A DNA stretch of 64,000 bases, taken from contig NZ_JASHKQ010000001.1 of assembly GCF_030056795.1 (NCBI RefSeq), forward strand, positions 620,001 through 684,000, written 5' to 3'. Of the stretch, positions 44,561-53,911 are shown in pieces; the stretch's first letter is position 1, and each line of letters starts with the position of its first letter. This DNA comes from Rhodococcus sp. IEGM 1381. GTDB taxonomy: Bacteria > Actinomycetota > Actinomycetes > Mycobacteriales > Mycobacteriaceae. A program made the position numbers and the translations under genes. The notes under the pieces were generated by a model, which saw only the letters and a program-made list of their open reading frames with translations, ran no database searches and was not told the DNA's origin.

Positions 44561-44788
44561 TCAGATCGTGCGAAGGGTGAACAGGTCGCCCGGTGTGCAG
44601 CCGAGCACCCGGCATACCGCGGTGAGAGTCGAGAATCTGATGGCCTTGGCGCGGTCGTTCTTGAGCACCGAGAGATTCACCACGCTGACTCCGGCCAGAC
44701 GCGAGAGCTCGGCAAGCGTCATGCCGCGGGCGTCGAGAATCTCGCCGAGATGGCAGACGACCAGATGGTCGACGAACTCCTCCGCCAT
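44561..44788 (-). CDS. XRE-type HTH regulator (YozG-like)
   Basis: This 75-residue protein is a bare helix-turn-helix domain of the Cro/C1 type: MTLAELSRLAGVSVVNLSVL, KNDRAKAIRFSTLTAVCRVL, GCTPGDLF. Its start shares TGATG with the stop of the DUF2975 gene. Such XRE/DUF2975 pairs are widespread two-gene units in which the regulator represses the operon. The repeated TATCGATA motif upstream is the likely binding site. Confidence 0.88.
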   Translation of the reverse strand: MAEEFVDHLVVCHLGEILDARGMTLAELSRLAGVSVVNLSVLKNDRAKAIRFSTLTAVCRVLGCTPGDLFTLRTI

Positions 44789-45387
44789 CAGACCAGACCA
44801 TCGGCATCGCGAGCGAGCTTGGATCCCTGAGTGATCGTGGCGTAGACGAACTGCAGAAAGACTGCGATGACGACGGCTGTGTACAGGCCGGTGTTGGATC
44901 GGGAGGTATCGACGATCTCGCTCGAGCCGAGGGCTCCGACGACACTGTTGGTGCCGAGCATATCGACGAATCCGGTGATGGCGGTATACGCGACGATGCA
45001 GACGCCGATCAGCACGATGTCGTTGCGCGCTCCGTTGGTGAACGGGTTGCCGGCGATGACGCGGTCGCAGAAGCGGTAGACGAACAGTAGGCCTAGGAGA
45101 ATGATGACCATCCCGACGACGATGGAGCCGTAGCGCATGACGTCGATGACGCTCATCAGTCGCGTCAGTTCCACCTTCGGCACGCTGAGCTCGATCGCGT
45201 TGCCCGGCTGCAACTGGCCACCGAACAGTTCGGCAGGTGGGGTGTCACTTCTGGGTTCCAACTTCGCCAGGACGAAGTCGGACGAGTGGTACTGCCACAG
45301 CCTCCATCCCGACCACACCACCGCGATTCCCGCGTACAGCGCCATCGCCCATTTGTTGGCTCGTGCCGAGCCGAGTCCGTATGCCAT
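44788..45387 (-). CDS. DUF2975-family membrane protein
   Basis: The 199-residue protein has four membrane helices (AMALYAGIAVVWSGWRLW, IVVGMVIILLGLLFVYRFCD, IVLIGVCIVAYTAITGFVDM, YTAVVIAVFLQFVYATITQG) and the YRFCDRVIAGNPFTNGARND segment typical of DUF2975. It may sense membrane state and modulate the XRE regulator encoded after it, but this is not established. GGAGG lies 8 nt before ATG 45387. Confidence 0.8.
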   Translation of the reverse strand: MAYGLGSARANKWAMALYAGIAVVWSGWRLWQYHSSDFVLAKLEPRSDTPPAELFGGQLQPGNAIELSVPKVELTRLMSVIDVMRYGSIVVGMVIILLGLLFVYRFCDRVIAGNPFTNGARNDIVLIGVCIVAYTAITGFVDMLGTNSVVGALGSSEIVDTSRSNTGLYTAVVIAVFLQFVYATITQGSKLARDADGLV

Positions 45388-45400
45388 CCCGGAGCCTCCA

Positions 45401-45458
45401 TATCGATAGTCGATAACAACGAATATCGATAACCTATCGCTTATCGATAGGGTGTCAA
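45401..45458 (-). promoter_or_regulatory. Promoter with repeated TATCGATA operator for DUF2975-XRE
   Basis: The palindrome TATCGATA occurs at 45401-45408, 45424-45431 and 45442-45449, with half-sites at 45410-45415 and 45434-45439. On the minus strand TTGACA (45458-45453) and TAGGTT (45436-45431) form a promoter with 16-bp spacing. The octamers lie in the spacer, at the -10/+1 edge and downstream, which fits autorepression by the XRE protein. Confidence 0.75.
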
Positions 45459-45472
45459 GGGGTTGGTCGAAG

Positions 45473-46219
45473 TTACCGTCGCAGCGCGACCGCCATGTGG
45501 TGACCGATCTCCGACGCCAAGCCGGCGGTATCGGCCGGCAGGATGTCGATGGTGTCCTCGGAGTAGACGATGTAGCGACCGTCCCGCTCGAAGTCCATCC
45601 AGAAGAATGCGACGGCGTCGGTGTCGCGTCGGTTGTCGTAGGTTCTACCGCGCGCGACGATGACCTCACCGACCGCAGATCGTGGACGGTGAAAGAAAGT
45701 TCGGAACTGCTCGTGTGCTGTGGCCCCTCGGGTCGCGGTGGACAGATGCCTGCCTCCCGATGTTGCTGTGGCAGTGGCACGTTCGAGTCGCATCGTCGGT
45801 CGTCGGCCCGCCGCATTGGCTGGAATGGAGCCGAGAACTCGGGCAGGTGCCTGGGCAGGGCTGGTCAACGCGATAGTGACGGCACCACCCGAGGAGGCGT
45901 CGGGTCCCGGCTGCTGGGTGAGCACGGCGGCGACATCGTGGCGCACCGCCGCGTGGGCACGGATGGTTCCGCGGCGAGGATCGCGTGTGTCGCCGCGACA
46001 TTCGATGCGAACAACAGGGTCGACGAGGGTGCGAACAGCCGCGCCGAGGTCGTCGTCCATCAGGGCATCGATTCTCGCCGAGGCCTCCCGGCGCAGTAGT
46101 TGGTACCGGTCCTCGGTGTCGACGTCGACGGTGACCGCTAGGGGGTACGGCAGTCGGTCACGTCCGAATCGACTGCAGAGCATCATGAAATCGATGCCGT
46201 TCATGGTCCAGCTCGTCAT
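45473..46219 (-). CDS. EspG-like ESX secretion-associated protein
   Basis: The 248-residue protein has the EspG-type layout: an N-terminal strand region with LPYPLAVTVDVDTEDRYQLL, RIDALMDDDLGAAVRTLVD, VVRIECRGD, and at the end TIDILPADTAGLASEIGHHM. EspG proteins are cytoplasmic chaperones that bind the tips of PE/PPE dimers for type VII secretion. The gene follows a PPE-like gene with a 2-bp gap, which supports a chaperone-cargo pair. No ESX secretion genes are in the window. Similarity is moderate. Confidence 0.6.
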   Translation of the reverse strand: MTSWTMNGIDFMMLCSRFGRDRLPYPLAVTVDVDTEDRYQLLRREASARIDALMDDDLGAAVRTLVDPVVRIECRGDTRDPRRGTIRAHAAVRHDVAAVLTQQPGPDASSGGAVTIALTSPAQAPARVLGSIPANAAGRRPTMRLERATATATSGGRHLSTATRGATAHEQFRTFFHRPRSAVGEVIVARGRTYDNRRDTDAVAFFWMDFERDGRYIVYSEDTIDILPADTAGLASEIGHHMAVALRR

Positions 46220-46221
46220 CC

Positions 46222-47625
46222 TCAGCCGCCGAGTACCGGTGGTGCGACCAGAGGCAGATCACCGATCAGTTCACTACCGTTGCTGACGTCCACCAGGTAG
46301 CCGGGAGTCGTATGGTCGGTGTCGTTGTCGCCGGCTCCCCTCGCGCCTCCCGCCCCCATGCCGCCCATTCCCGGTGTGCCGTGCGCCCCTGCACGGCCCG
46401 ACGTTGGTGCGCTGCCCGTTCCGCTACCGCCCGGTCCGCCGCCGGTGGTCCCGGTGCCGCCGATCGGCGAGCCGAGAACGGAGCTGCCGTAACCGGAGCT
46501 TCCATAACCGGAGCCGCCGTACCCCGAGCCGGAACCGCCACCCGCGCCGCCGCCGTAACCCGAGCCGCCGTAGCCGCTGCCCGACCCAACGCTCCCTCCA
46601 GAACCGGCGCTACCCCCAGAACCAGCGCCGACGCCCGACCCTGCGGTGCCGCCTGAACCTGCGCCGCCGGCAGATCCCGGTCCGGAAGCCGATGCGGCAC
46701 GCGTCTCACCGGTACTGTCGGCCGGCGGCAGCGATCCCGCTTGTCCGGATTCGGGCTGTCCCGATCTCATCCCTGGTTGCCCGGCATCGGCAGGGCCCGC
46801 GCCGCCAGGTTGTGTCGGAGCTGCGGCCGGATCGGCCGTATTCGCCGATCCCGCACCGACACCCGAGGTGGATCCGCCGCCGCCCGGTCCCCATCCGGAC
46901 GTCGAACCGCCACCGCCAGCGCTACCGTCGGCGATGGGGTTGTGTGCCGCAGGCAGCACCGGAACCTGGGCGTCGGATTGAAGTACCCCCGGCACGTAGA
47001 CAGAACGCATGACCTGGCGGGCCTGCTCTTCCTGCTCGTCGTGCAATCGCGCTATCTCTTTGATCGAATCGGCGAATGGCAGTCCGCTCGGAAACGACGA
47101 CTCGAGCATGCTCGCCCCGACGCCGATGTCGACGATCGGTGGTACGGCAGCCCTGGTCTGGGTGAATCCTGCGTGTGCCTCGAGCAGCTTGTTGCTGATC
47201 ATGGTCATGGCGGTGGACAGTGCCGTGGCCGAGGACGTGTAGTCGCCGATCCCGCCCCGCACGGCGACGGAGGTGGGCCCCGACCAGCCGGAATTCATCG
47301 CGCCTTCGATCCCGTTTCGGAAGCTGTCGGATCCTTCGGTGGCTGCGGCGGCCAGGTCGTTCCAGTTCTGCGACGACGTCGATATCGACTCCGCGGCGAG
47401 CGTGTTGACCCTCTGCACGATCTCCGCGTGCTTCATCACGTCGAACGCCTCGGTGACCACGACCTCGTTCGGCTCGTACTCACCCTCGTATCCGTACGAA
47501 TTGTTCTTCTTCGAGAACGTATTCTCGATGAGCGAATTGACGGCCTCAGGACCGAAGCCGGCTGCAGGCCCGTGATCGATGATGGCCTGCACCTGCTGTT
47601 GGAGTTCTGCATACGGATCCGCCAT
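46222..47625 (-). CDS. PPE/WXG-like protein with long Gly/Ser-rich tail
   Basis: The 467-residue protein starts at ATG 47625 (AAGGGG upstream). Residues 1-215 are helical and contain NSGWSGPTS, a WxG turn between helices as in PPE/WXG100 proteins, followed by ALSTAMTMISNKLLEAHAGF and heptad-rich helices. Residues 235-440 are low-complexity Gly/Ser/Ala (GSGYGGSGYGGG-type). The tail ends in a conserved-looking YLVDVSNGSELIGDLPLVAP. It is probably a type VII secretion substrate paired with the EspG-like protein. There is no classical signal peptide. Confidence 0.6.
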   Translation of the reverse strand: MADPYAELQQQVQAIIDHGPAAGFGPEAVNSLIENTFSKKNNSYGYEGEYEPNEVVVTEAFDVMKHAEIVQRVNTLAAESISTSSQNWNDLAAAATEGSDSFRNGIEGAMNSGWSGPTSVAVRGGIGDYTSSATALSTAMTMISNKLLEAHAGFTQTRAAVPPIVDIGVGASMLESSFPSGLPFADSIKEIARLHDEQEEQARQVMRSVYVPGVLQSDAQVPVLPAAHNPIADGSAGGGGSTSGWGPGGGGSTSGVGAGSANTADPAAAPTQPGGAGPADAGQPGMRSGQPESGQAGSLPPADSTGETRAASASGPGSAGGAGSGGTAGSGVGAGSGGSAGSGGSVGSGSGYGGSGYGGGAGGGSGSGYGGSGYGSSGYGSSVLGSPIGGTGTTGGGPGGSGTGSAPTSGRAGAHGTPGMGGMGAGGARGAGDNDTDHTTPGYLVDVSNGSELIGDLPLVAPPVLGG

Positions 47626-47665
47626 ACCCACCCCTTGCCTGACGTCTTCTCTCCCCGACGACCAG

Positions 47666-48469
47666 TTAGACGCGGCGCACGGCGGTTAGGTTCCGTAGCC
47701 ACTCGAGAATTTCCTCGCTGGCCCGGACGCCGGAAGATTCGGTGACCGTCAACCCGGGGCGGGTGAAACCGAGCAGCTCCAGTTCGCCGTGCCGCGGACG
47801 GATCGCGGCGTCGGCAGCGATGAGCATCTCGGCGTCGAGTGCGCCGTCACCTGCGGCGAAGACTCGGGCATCGGCGTCGAGGGTGCCGTCCTGAATCAGC
47901 CTGGAACGAACCTCGGCCACCGCGGAGCTCTTGCACACCGTGTTGGGCATCGTGTAGATCTTGCGCCCCTGCTGCGAGACGTTCCAGTCCCGCACAGCGC
48001 ACCACTGCGACCACTCTGCAACGAAGTCCTTGGGTACAGCCGTCGTGTCCACGACGAGATAGCAGAACAGGCCGTCGGCCTCGCGGTACTTGAGTACCCA
48101 ATCCTCGGAGACCCGCGATCTCAACTCGGCCCCGATTCCGGCCAGATCCAAATCGAACCCGTTGCGCCAGTGCATGTCCGGCTCGCCGTCGACCAGAATG
48201 TTGCCGCCGTTGCTGGTGATGGCGTACCGCCAGGGTGCCCCGGGCAGCGCGATCCGCTGAAACTGTTCGATGGTCCGCGTGGTGGTCGGCACTACGACCG
48301 TGGTCTCGCTCAAATCCCGAAGCAGTGACACCGAGCTAGAAGACATGTACGACAACGGTTTTCCCTCGTACACCTCCACGCACTCGAAGGCGTCGTCCAG
48401 TGGAACCCCGAGTGCTCCCTCGGAGAAGATCATCGTGCGGTCGAGGTCCACGGCGACCAGAGCGCTCAC
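47666..48469 (-). CDS. HAD-family phosphatase of the Ter module
   Basis: The 267-residue protein has the HAD nucleophile motif VAVDLDRTMIF, motif II TTTRTIEQF, a C2-type cap region, and motif III/IV KSSAVAEV with VFAAGDGALDAEML. It starts at GTG 48469, sharing GTGA with the upstream PRTase-StiP gene. HAD phosphoesterases are a stated component of the biosynthetic module that Anantharaman and colleagues predicted for Ter systems, in which a nucleoside-like metabolite is made. Its substrate is unknown. Confidence 0.82.
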   Translation of the reverse strand: MSALVAVDLDRTMIFSEGALGVPLDDAFECVEVYEGKPLSYMSSSSVSLLRDLSETTVVVPTTTRTIEQFQRIALPGAPWRYAITSNGGNILVDGEPDMHWRNGFDLDLAGIGAELRSRVSEDWVLKYREADGLFCYLVVDTTAVPKDFVAEWSQWCAVRDWNVSQQGRKIYTMPNTVCKSSAVAEVRSRLIQDGTLDADARVFAAGDGALDAEMLIAADAAIRPRHGELELLGFTRPGLTVTESSGVRASEEILEWLRNLTAVRRV

Positions 48470-50799
48470 GACGCGTCCCCGCTCGAGACGTTCTTGATCA
48501 GTCCCATGCACGAGTAGGCGAGGTCGGGAACCACGTCCACCGGGACTCCCCTGGCCGCGGCGAGCATCCTGATGTGTTCGTGCTCCGGCGCATCCGCGTC
48601 ACGCACCAGCACTCGCCACGGAACGCGGCGCAGTAGCACCCTGGTGGTTTCGCCGACCCCGGGCTTGACGAAATTGACGTGTGAGATGCCGTATTCCGCA
48701 CGGACCTTCTCGACCGACGCCCAACCGGACCAGGTGGGTGTTCGGTCGGAGGCGAGTACCGATCTCACCGACGTGGTTACTTCGTCACGGACGTCGTCGA
48801 AACGCGCAGCGACGGTGTCGAGTAAGTGGCGTGAGACGTCGTCGGGTGCGAGATCGGCGTAGTACTTCGCTCCGTGGAAATCACCGGGCCGAATCAGGCT
48901 GTCGTTGAGCACGGTTCGTGAAACCAGGCCCGAGACAGTCGAGTTCAAGCAGGCCGATGCGATGAGGAAGTCGTCTCGAGTACCGTACGTGCGCGCGCAG
49001 TTGCCTGGATCGGCGAGCACGGCCAGATCGTCGTCGAACTCGGCTCCGGGAAAGTCTCGGAGTGCTGCGGTGAGTTCGCGGGCGATCGCACCCTTGCCCG
49101 TCCAGCCGTCGACGAACACCACCGACCGCGAGTCGTGATGGTCGGCAAGGTAGCGCAGGGCCACGGCGTCGATGCCTCGATCACGCACGATCGAGACGGC
49201 GTAGTGCGGAATCTCGATACCGTGAGCGGTGAATGCCCAGCGACGCATCAGGATTCCAACGGGTGTGCCCGCGCGAGCGAGTGATGCGAGGGCGATGTCG
49301 TGTCCGCGCTCGGCCAGGACGACCTCGGTGACGGTACCGACGGCGACGGCCAATCGTGATGCGCTTTCCTGCAGCACTTTCTCGAACAGTTCGCGGTAGG
49401 CGAGATCCGGTTGGTACTCGACCGGGAGCGACTCTGCGTAATGTGCCTCACCGGCTTGAATACGCTTCTCGCGCTCCTCGATTCCTGCTTCCAGTGAGAC
49501 CGACGAGAGGTCCTTGAGCAGCCAGGTGACTTCTTCGGCTGCGTAGGAACCGAATTGGGGTCCTCTAAGCGGTCGCGCTCGCCGAGCTAGCTCGAGCGCC
49601 ACCGGGTCTGCTCCCGTCACGACGACCAGCACTACGTCGGCACCCGAGGCGGCGAGAGTCCCGGCCGCGGCCGCCAGAGCATCTGTGTCTGCGGGGGCAT
49701 CGGCGACGAGCACCAGTGTGGCGTCCTGCGGGGCAGACGCGTTGTACAGGTAACGCAGTCCCGATTCGTCCTCGGGTGCAGTGAATTCGAAGCCGCGGCG
49801 CAGAGGGTAGTCGGGCGCGTCGAGCACGTATGCCGGTGACCGAGTGGTGGTCTGGAACAACGCACTGTGACCCCGCTTCTGCAGCGCCGCCGCCAGTCGG
49901 AGCGGCAGGTACATCAGCTCCTCGTGGCCGATCACCACCACGGCCTTCGAGTCGGCCAGCGCAGCATCGACGGTGGCCGCAAGGGCGTCGATCGCGATGT
50001 CGAAACCGGCCGCGTCGGATCGCAGAAACCCGTGCCGTCCGCCGTCGGGCAGTGTCGCCGGCCACTGCGCGTCGACCCGGTGCACCGAACCGGACCGAGC
50101 AGCAACGGGATTGAACGTCGGATCGGGGAGGGCGAGCACCGTCTCCACCAATCCGGGGGCGAGCTCCACCGATCCCTGCGCGAGGCTCACGTTGTCGATT
50201 CGGATGCCGAGCTCGGTTGCCACGGCCGCTGCGGCAGCAAGATGTTCGGCGGTGCGCATGTCGACGAGGGATGCGATGACGTAGTGGCCGCGCCCGGCCG
50301 AGGGGTGGATCTGACGTAACGCGTCCAACGCTGTCGCTCCGGTCGAGATCTCGTCGTCCACCAGGATCAACGGCAGATCGCCGGCGAGAAGATCGGGCGA
50401 TGTCGGCATCAGCAAGTGGTCGGTGGCGTGCGAATGACCCTCCTCGAACTCGCCGTGCACGGTCATCCCGGGAACGATGCGCCGAGTCGAGTGCAGGTAG
50501 CAATGCGCACCCAGGGCAGTCGCGACGGTGTGTCCCAATCCCGTTGCAGTCTCCGCGAATCCGAGCACATCGACATCGGACCCGCCCACCGCAGCGGCGA
50601 CGAGGCCAGCCAGTTCCTCGCCGGCCGAAACGACGACGTCGGGATCGACGGGAATGTGCTTGCCGAGCACGGTCGAGACCAGCAAGTGGGCACGTCGTGG
50701 GTTGCGCCGCAGACCGGGTCGAACCAACTGCGTGGCAGCCCAGGACGACGACGAGCCGGTATCGGTCAACGCGATGCCGTCGGCCGGATTGTGGTTCAT
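48466..50799 (-). CDS. PRTase-TRSP / StiP-PELOTA fusion protein of the Ter module
   Basis: The 777-residue protein unites components usually encoded by two genes. Residues about 20-235 form a PRTase_2 domain with the PRPP loop LILVDDEISTGATALDALRQ (Asp148/Asp149), followed by a TRSP domain (about 260-400). Residues about 405-690 are StiP-like (FGSYAAEEVTWLLKDLSSVS, YVVDGW-type VVFVDGWTGKGAIARELTAA). The last 85 residues are PELOTA-like (VLLRRVPWRVLVRDADA, DVVPDLAYSCMGLIKNV). It starts at ATG 50799 (ATGA overlap with the CitE-like gene). It likely transfers ribose-phosphate to a base-like acceptor. Confidence 0.85.
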   Translation of the reverse strand: MNHNPADGIALTDTGSSSSWAATQLVRPGLRRNPRRAHLLVSTVLGKHIPVDPDVVVSAGEELAGLVAAAVGGSDVDVLGFAETATGLGHTVATALGAHCYLHSTRRIVPGMTVHGEFEEGHSHATDHLLMPTSPDLLAGDLPLILVDDEISTGATALDALRQIHPSAGRGHYVIASLVDMRTAEHLAAAAAVATELGIRIDNVSLAQGSVELAPGLVETVLALPDPTFNPVAARSGSVHRVDAQWPATLPDGGRHGFLRSDAAGFDIAIDALAATVDAALADSKAVVVIGHEELMYLPLRLAAALQKRGHSALFQTTTRSPAYVLDAPDYPLRRGFEFTAPEDESGLRYLYNASAPQDATLVLVADAPADTDALAAAAGTLAASGADVVLVVVTGADPVALELARRARPLRGPQFGSYAAEEVTWLLKDLSSVSLEAGIEEREKRIQAGEAHYAESLPVEYQPDLAYRELFEKVLQESASRLAVAVGTVTEVVLAERGHDIALASLARAGTPVGILMRRWAFTAHGIEIPHYAVSIVRDRGIDAVALRYLADHHDSRSVVFVDGWTGKGAIARELTAALRDFPGAEFDDDLAVLADPGNCARTYGTRDDFLIASACLNSTVSGLVSRTVLNDSLIRPGDFHGAKYYADLAPDDVSRHLLDTVAARFDDVRDEVTTSVRSVLASDRTPTWSGWASVEKVRAEYGISHVNFVKPGVGETTRVLLRRVPWRVLVRDADAPEHEHIRMLAAARGVPVDVVPDLAYSCMGLIKNVSSGDAS

Positions 50800-51944
50800 C
50801 GCTGTGCCAGCGCGGTCAGTAGGTCCACGAACGTGATTCCTTCGTTGGTGACGCCGAATGCCTTGGCGCGCAGTACCGTCTGCTTCGCCCAATTGCGGTG
50901 TGGGCCCAGTTCGTTCATCTTGTTCCGGTAGCCGGACGCCTGCACGCCACCCTGGTCGGACGAGAGGATGTCGAGTGCATCGTGATACTCCTCGTGCGTC
51001 ACCGCGGACAGCGCGTGAACGGCGGGGACGTGCGAGGGATGAATGACGGTCTTGCCCTGGATTCCGTTGGCTCGGTCGAGAGCAACCTCGCGTAGGAGCG
51101 CGTCGAGGTCACTGCTGACCAGTTGCTGGCGGAAGCGGACGGCGTCCTGGTCGACGAAGGGCGTCTGCCGTAGCAACGGACGGAACATGCGTTCGTGGTC
51201 TGCGAAGTACTCCCACACCGGGCCGGTGATGACGTATCCGGACCCGTCGTAGCGGCCGAGATGGTTGACGATCGCACTGATGACGTCGGCGACGACGCGG
51301 ACGTCGTAGATCGTCAGGTCGCGGTCGCGTCGGATGCCGAAGGTGCCGCACATGTCGGTGGCTCCGATGCGCACGGCCAGCACCGTGTCGCGGTAGGTCC
51401 CGAGCAGCTCACGGATGGCAACGAGTTCCACGTCTCGAGTCTCGCGGTGCACTACCTCCGGCGATTCGAGGACGGGCATCGCGAACAGGCGGGTGCCATG
51501 TGACTGTGACGCCGCGACGATCTCGTCGAGGAACTCGGCTCCGCGTGCCGCAGTGAACTTCGGCACGACGAATCCGGCGAGCCCGCCCGCGCCCTGGGTG
51601 AGTCCGGCGCAGATGGTTCGGATGTGCTCGGGGGTGCGCGCTCGGACGAACACGAGCGAACTCGTACCCGAGAGTTCGTTCAGTGTTCGGATGGCGTTGG
51701 CCAACGCTTCGTCCAGATCATGATCTGCGACAGCGTCTTCGAGATCGATGACGATGGACCGCACGCCCTCGTCGGTGCGTTTGTTCACCGTCGCGGTCAA
51801 GTCGGGGCGTGTTGCCGGGATGTACAACGTGGCTCCGAGAGCTGTTGCCACGACGTCGTTTCCGTCGCTCGTCTCGATGTCTTCCGGCTGCCGGAAGAAG
51901 ACTCGTGCACGGGTGTCTGCGTCGAGATGGCGAAAGTGTTGCAC
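50796..51944 (-). CDS. HpcH/HpaI (CitE-like) C-C lyase of the Ter module
   Basis: The 382-residue protein has a TIM-barrel lyase core: LGATLYIPATRPDL, VIDLEDAVADHDLDEALANA, LVFVRARTPEHI, AGFVVPKFTAARG, LFAMPVLESPEVV, AVRIGATDMCGTFGIRR and GKTVIHPSHVPAVHALSAVT. The Glu in IDLEDA and Asp in GATD would bind Mg2+. In Ter systems a CitE-like lyase is expected to act with PRTase and HAD proteins. GTG 51944 has AAGGA 5 nt upstream; it follows the coiled-coil gene by 23 bp and overlaps the next gene. Confidence 0.85.
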   Translation of the reverse strand: MQHFRHLDADTRARVFFRQPEDIETSDGNDVVATALGATLYIPATRPDLTATVNKRTDEGVRSIVIDLEDAVADHDLDEALANAIRTLNELSGTSSLVFVRARTPEHIRTICAGLTQGAGGLAGFVVPKFTAARGAEFLDEIVAASQSHGTRLFAMPVLESPEVVHRETRDVELVAIRELLGTYRDTVLAVRIGATDMCGTFGIRRDRDLTIYDVRVVADVISAIVNHLGRYDGSGYVITGPVWEYFADHERMFRPLLRQTPFVDQDAVRFRQQLVSSDLDALLREVALDRANGIQGKTVIHPSHVPAVHALSAVTHEEYHDALDILSSDQGGVQASGYRNKMNELGPHRNWAKQTVLRAKAFGVTNEGITFVDLLTALAQR

Positions 51945-51967
51945 CACTGTCCTTCGTGTGAATGTGA

Positions 51968-53128
51968 TCAGTGCGAGCTGCGCATGCGTTCGATCACGCC
52001 TGCGATGAAGACCGAAATGGTATCCAGATCCTGCAGATATGACCAGTAGTCGGGATGGGTACCCGTCAGCGCTGTGCTCGCCCTGTCGATCCGGGCGAGC
52101 TGAGCATCCAACACCGAGCCCCATTCGGCAACCAGGCCACGATTGATCGCGAGTTGTTGAGCGTCACGAAGTTTGAACCGGACTTTGTTCTCGGTTTCTT
52201 TCGGGTCGGCCTTCACCGCGCGCAGCAGACGAACTCGATCGGTCACCGCGTCGACCAGATGTTCGGCATCGCTCAGGTGTTGGCGCGCCTGGGTCACCAG
52301 ATCCAACGACTGCTCGGGATTGCCGGCGTCGAGCGCCGAACGCGCCGCGCGCAGATCCTCGTCCGCCTGCTCGATGTGTCGCGCACTCGACCGTTCGTTG
52401 CGCGAAAGATCAGCCGAGCTCTTGGCATTGAACTCGCGAAGCAGGCTCGAGAAGGCGGGGGCGATGCCCTCGGATCGCGTTCGGACGGCTTCGATTCGGG
52501 TGCGTACCGAGGACAGTGCCGTTCTGGCCTCCTGAAGACGGCCGGGGGCCGAGTCCACTGCCGCGCGCAAAGCTGCGGCTCGTTCGCGCACCTGAGCGGC
52601 GCTCTCTCGTGCGCGCAGCGGATCGCGCTGATTGCTCTGCAATTGCGTTGTTGCCGAGTCGAGTTCGCGCCACGCCAGACGTAGTGACGGGTACCCGGCG
52701 TACTGCTCGTCGACGGTGGCTCGGGCGGCATCGGCCTCCTTCAGCGCGTCCTGCACCAGGCGCGGTGTGGCCGCGAATTGGGCGGAGGCCTGCTCGAGGG
52801 TGCCGCGATGGGCATCGTAGAACCTGTCGACGGCCGCGCTGGCATTGTGCAGTAGTCGGGTCGCATTGTCGAATGCCGATCTGGCGGCAGCCGTGGTGAT
52901 TCCGTCGAATCGATCCGTTGCGGTGAGGTAGGCGGCCCCGGCGTCGAAGCACTGCTTCTCGGTGTCGGCCCATCGGACTGCGAGTCTGTCCTCGGGGCGC
53001 AAGGCGGTGGAGGCCTCGACGCCTGCCGATGCGATGGACTGACGCTTGTCCATATCGAGGAAGGCGGCGACGGCGTTGTCCTGGGATCGGCGCGCGGAGG
53101 CGTCGGATTCGGGTCCTCTGCGGAACAC
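51968..53128 (-). CDS. Coiled-coil protein of the Ter island
   Basis: The protein of about 386 residues is almost wholly helical, with heptad-rich stretches such as [20 protein letters not shown] and [20 protein letters not shown], and no membrane helix. It has no catalytic motif that I recognise. It is the first gene of the minus-strand module that includes the CitE-like, PRTase-StiP and HAD genes and is divergent from terD. The start is uncertain: GTG 53128 ([11 protein letters not shown]) or ATG 53053 ([11 protein letters not shown]). It may be a scaffold or sensor for the Ter complex. Confidence 0.65.
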   Translation of the reverse strand: MFRRGPESDASARRSQDNAVAAFLDMDKRQSIASAGVEASTALRPEDRLAVRWADTEKQCFDAGAAYLTATDRFDGITTAAARSAFDNATRLLHNASAAVDRFYDAHRGTLEQASAQFAATPRLVQDALKEADAARATVDEQYAGYPSLRLAWRELDSATTQLQSNQRDPLRARESAAQVRERAAALRAAVDSAPGRLQEARTALSSVRTRIEAVRTRSEGIAPAFSSLLREFNAKSSADLSRNERSSARHIEQADEDLRAARSALDAGNPEQSLDLVTQARQHLSDAEHLVDAVTDRVRLLRAVKADPKETENKVRFKLRDAQQLAINRGLVAEWGSVLDAQLARIDRASTALTGTHPDYWSYLQDLDTISVFIAGVIERMRSSH

Positions 53129-53273
53129 CCCAGGCCAGCGACTTGTCACCTGCTCGATAGTACTGACGGGAACCCTGGCGATGTCGCACTCGTTGGCGGA
53201 GTACGTCCAAGAACCGGACATTCCCACTACGGTTGTACCCGTAACGGGAAACCATTTGCGAAAGGACCTCTCC

Positions 53274-53849
53274 ATGGGCGTCAGCCTCAGCAAGGGTGGC
53301 AATGTCTCGCTCACCAAGGCAGCTCCGAACCTGACCGCGGTCATAGTCGGACTCGGGTGGGACATCCGCACGACGACCGGTACCGACTTCGATCTCGATG
53401 CCAGCGCCATCGCGCTGAACTCGACGAAGAAGGCCCCGAGCGACGGACACTTCGTGTTCTTCAACAACTTGAAGTCCCCCGACGGCTCCATCGAGCACAC
53501 CGGAGACAACACCACCGGTGAGGGCGACGGAGACGACGAGCAGATCAAGGTCGATCTCGCCGCTGTACCGCCGGAGATCGAGACAGTCACCTTCCCCGTG
53601 TCGATCTACGATGCGGACGCACGCTCGCAGTCGTTCGGTCAGGTGCGCAACGCGTTCATTCGCGTCATCAACCAGGCCGACAATTCCGAGCTCGCTCGCT
53701 ACGACCTCAGCGAGGATGCCTCCACCGAGACCGCCATGGTCTTCGGTGAGCTGTACCGCAACGGCGCGGAGTGGAAGTTCCGCGCAGTCGGTCAGGGCTA
53801 CGCATCCGGCCTCGCAGGCATCGCCCGCGACTTCGGAGTAAACGTCTAG
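53274..53849 (+). CDS. terD: TerD-family calcium-binding stress protein
   Basis: The 191-residue protein is a canonical Ter[93 protein letters not shown] and [20 protein letters not shown]. The acidic residues of FDLDAS and [13 protein letters not shown] bind two Ca2+ ions. TerD proteins act with TerC at the membrane in tellurite, phage or envelope stress. AAAGGA precedes ATG 53274. An intrinsic terminator follows, so terC is a separate unit. Confidence 0.93.
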   Translation: MGVSLSKGGNVSLTKAAPNLTAVIVGLGWDIRTTTGTDFDLDASAIALNSTKKAPSDGHFVFFNNLKSPDGSIEHTGDNTTGEGDGDDEQIKVDLAAVPPEIETVTFPVSIYDADARSQSFGQVRNAFIRVINQADNSELARYDLSEDASTETAMVFGELYRNGAEWKFRAVGQGYASGLAGIARDFGVNV

Positions 53850-53874
53850 TCAAGACTCTCCCAAGATTGGGGAT

Positions 53875-53911
53875 ACCCCCGCTTCATCGTTCATGATGGG
53901 CGGGGGTTTTT
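53875..53911 (+). terminator. Intrinsic terminator after terD
   Basis: ACCCCCGC (53875-53882) pairs with GCGGGGGT (53900-53907) and is followed by TTTTT. The loop is 17 nt. Confidence 0.8.
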
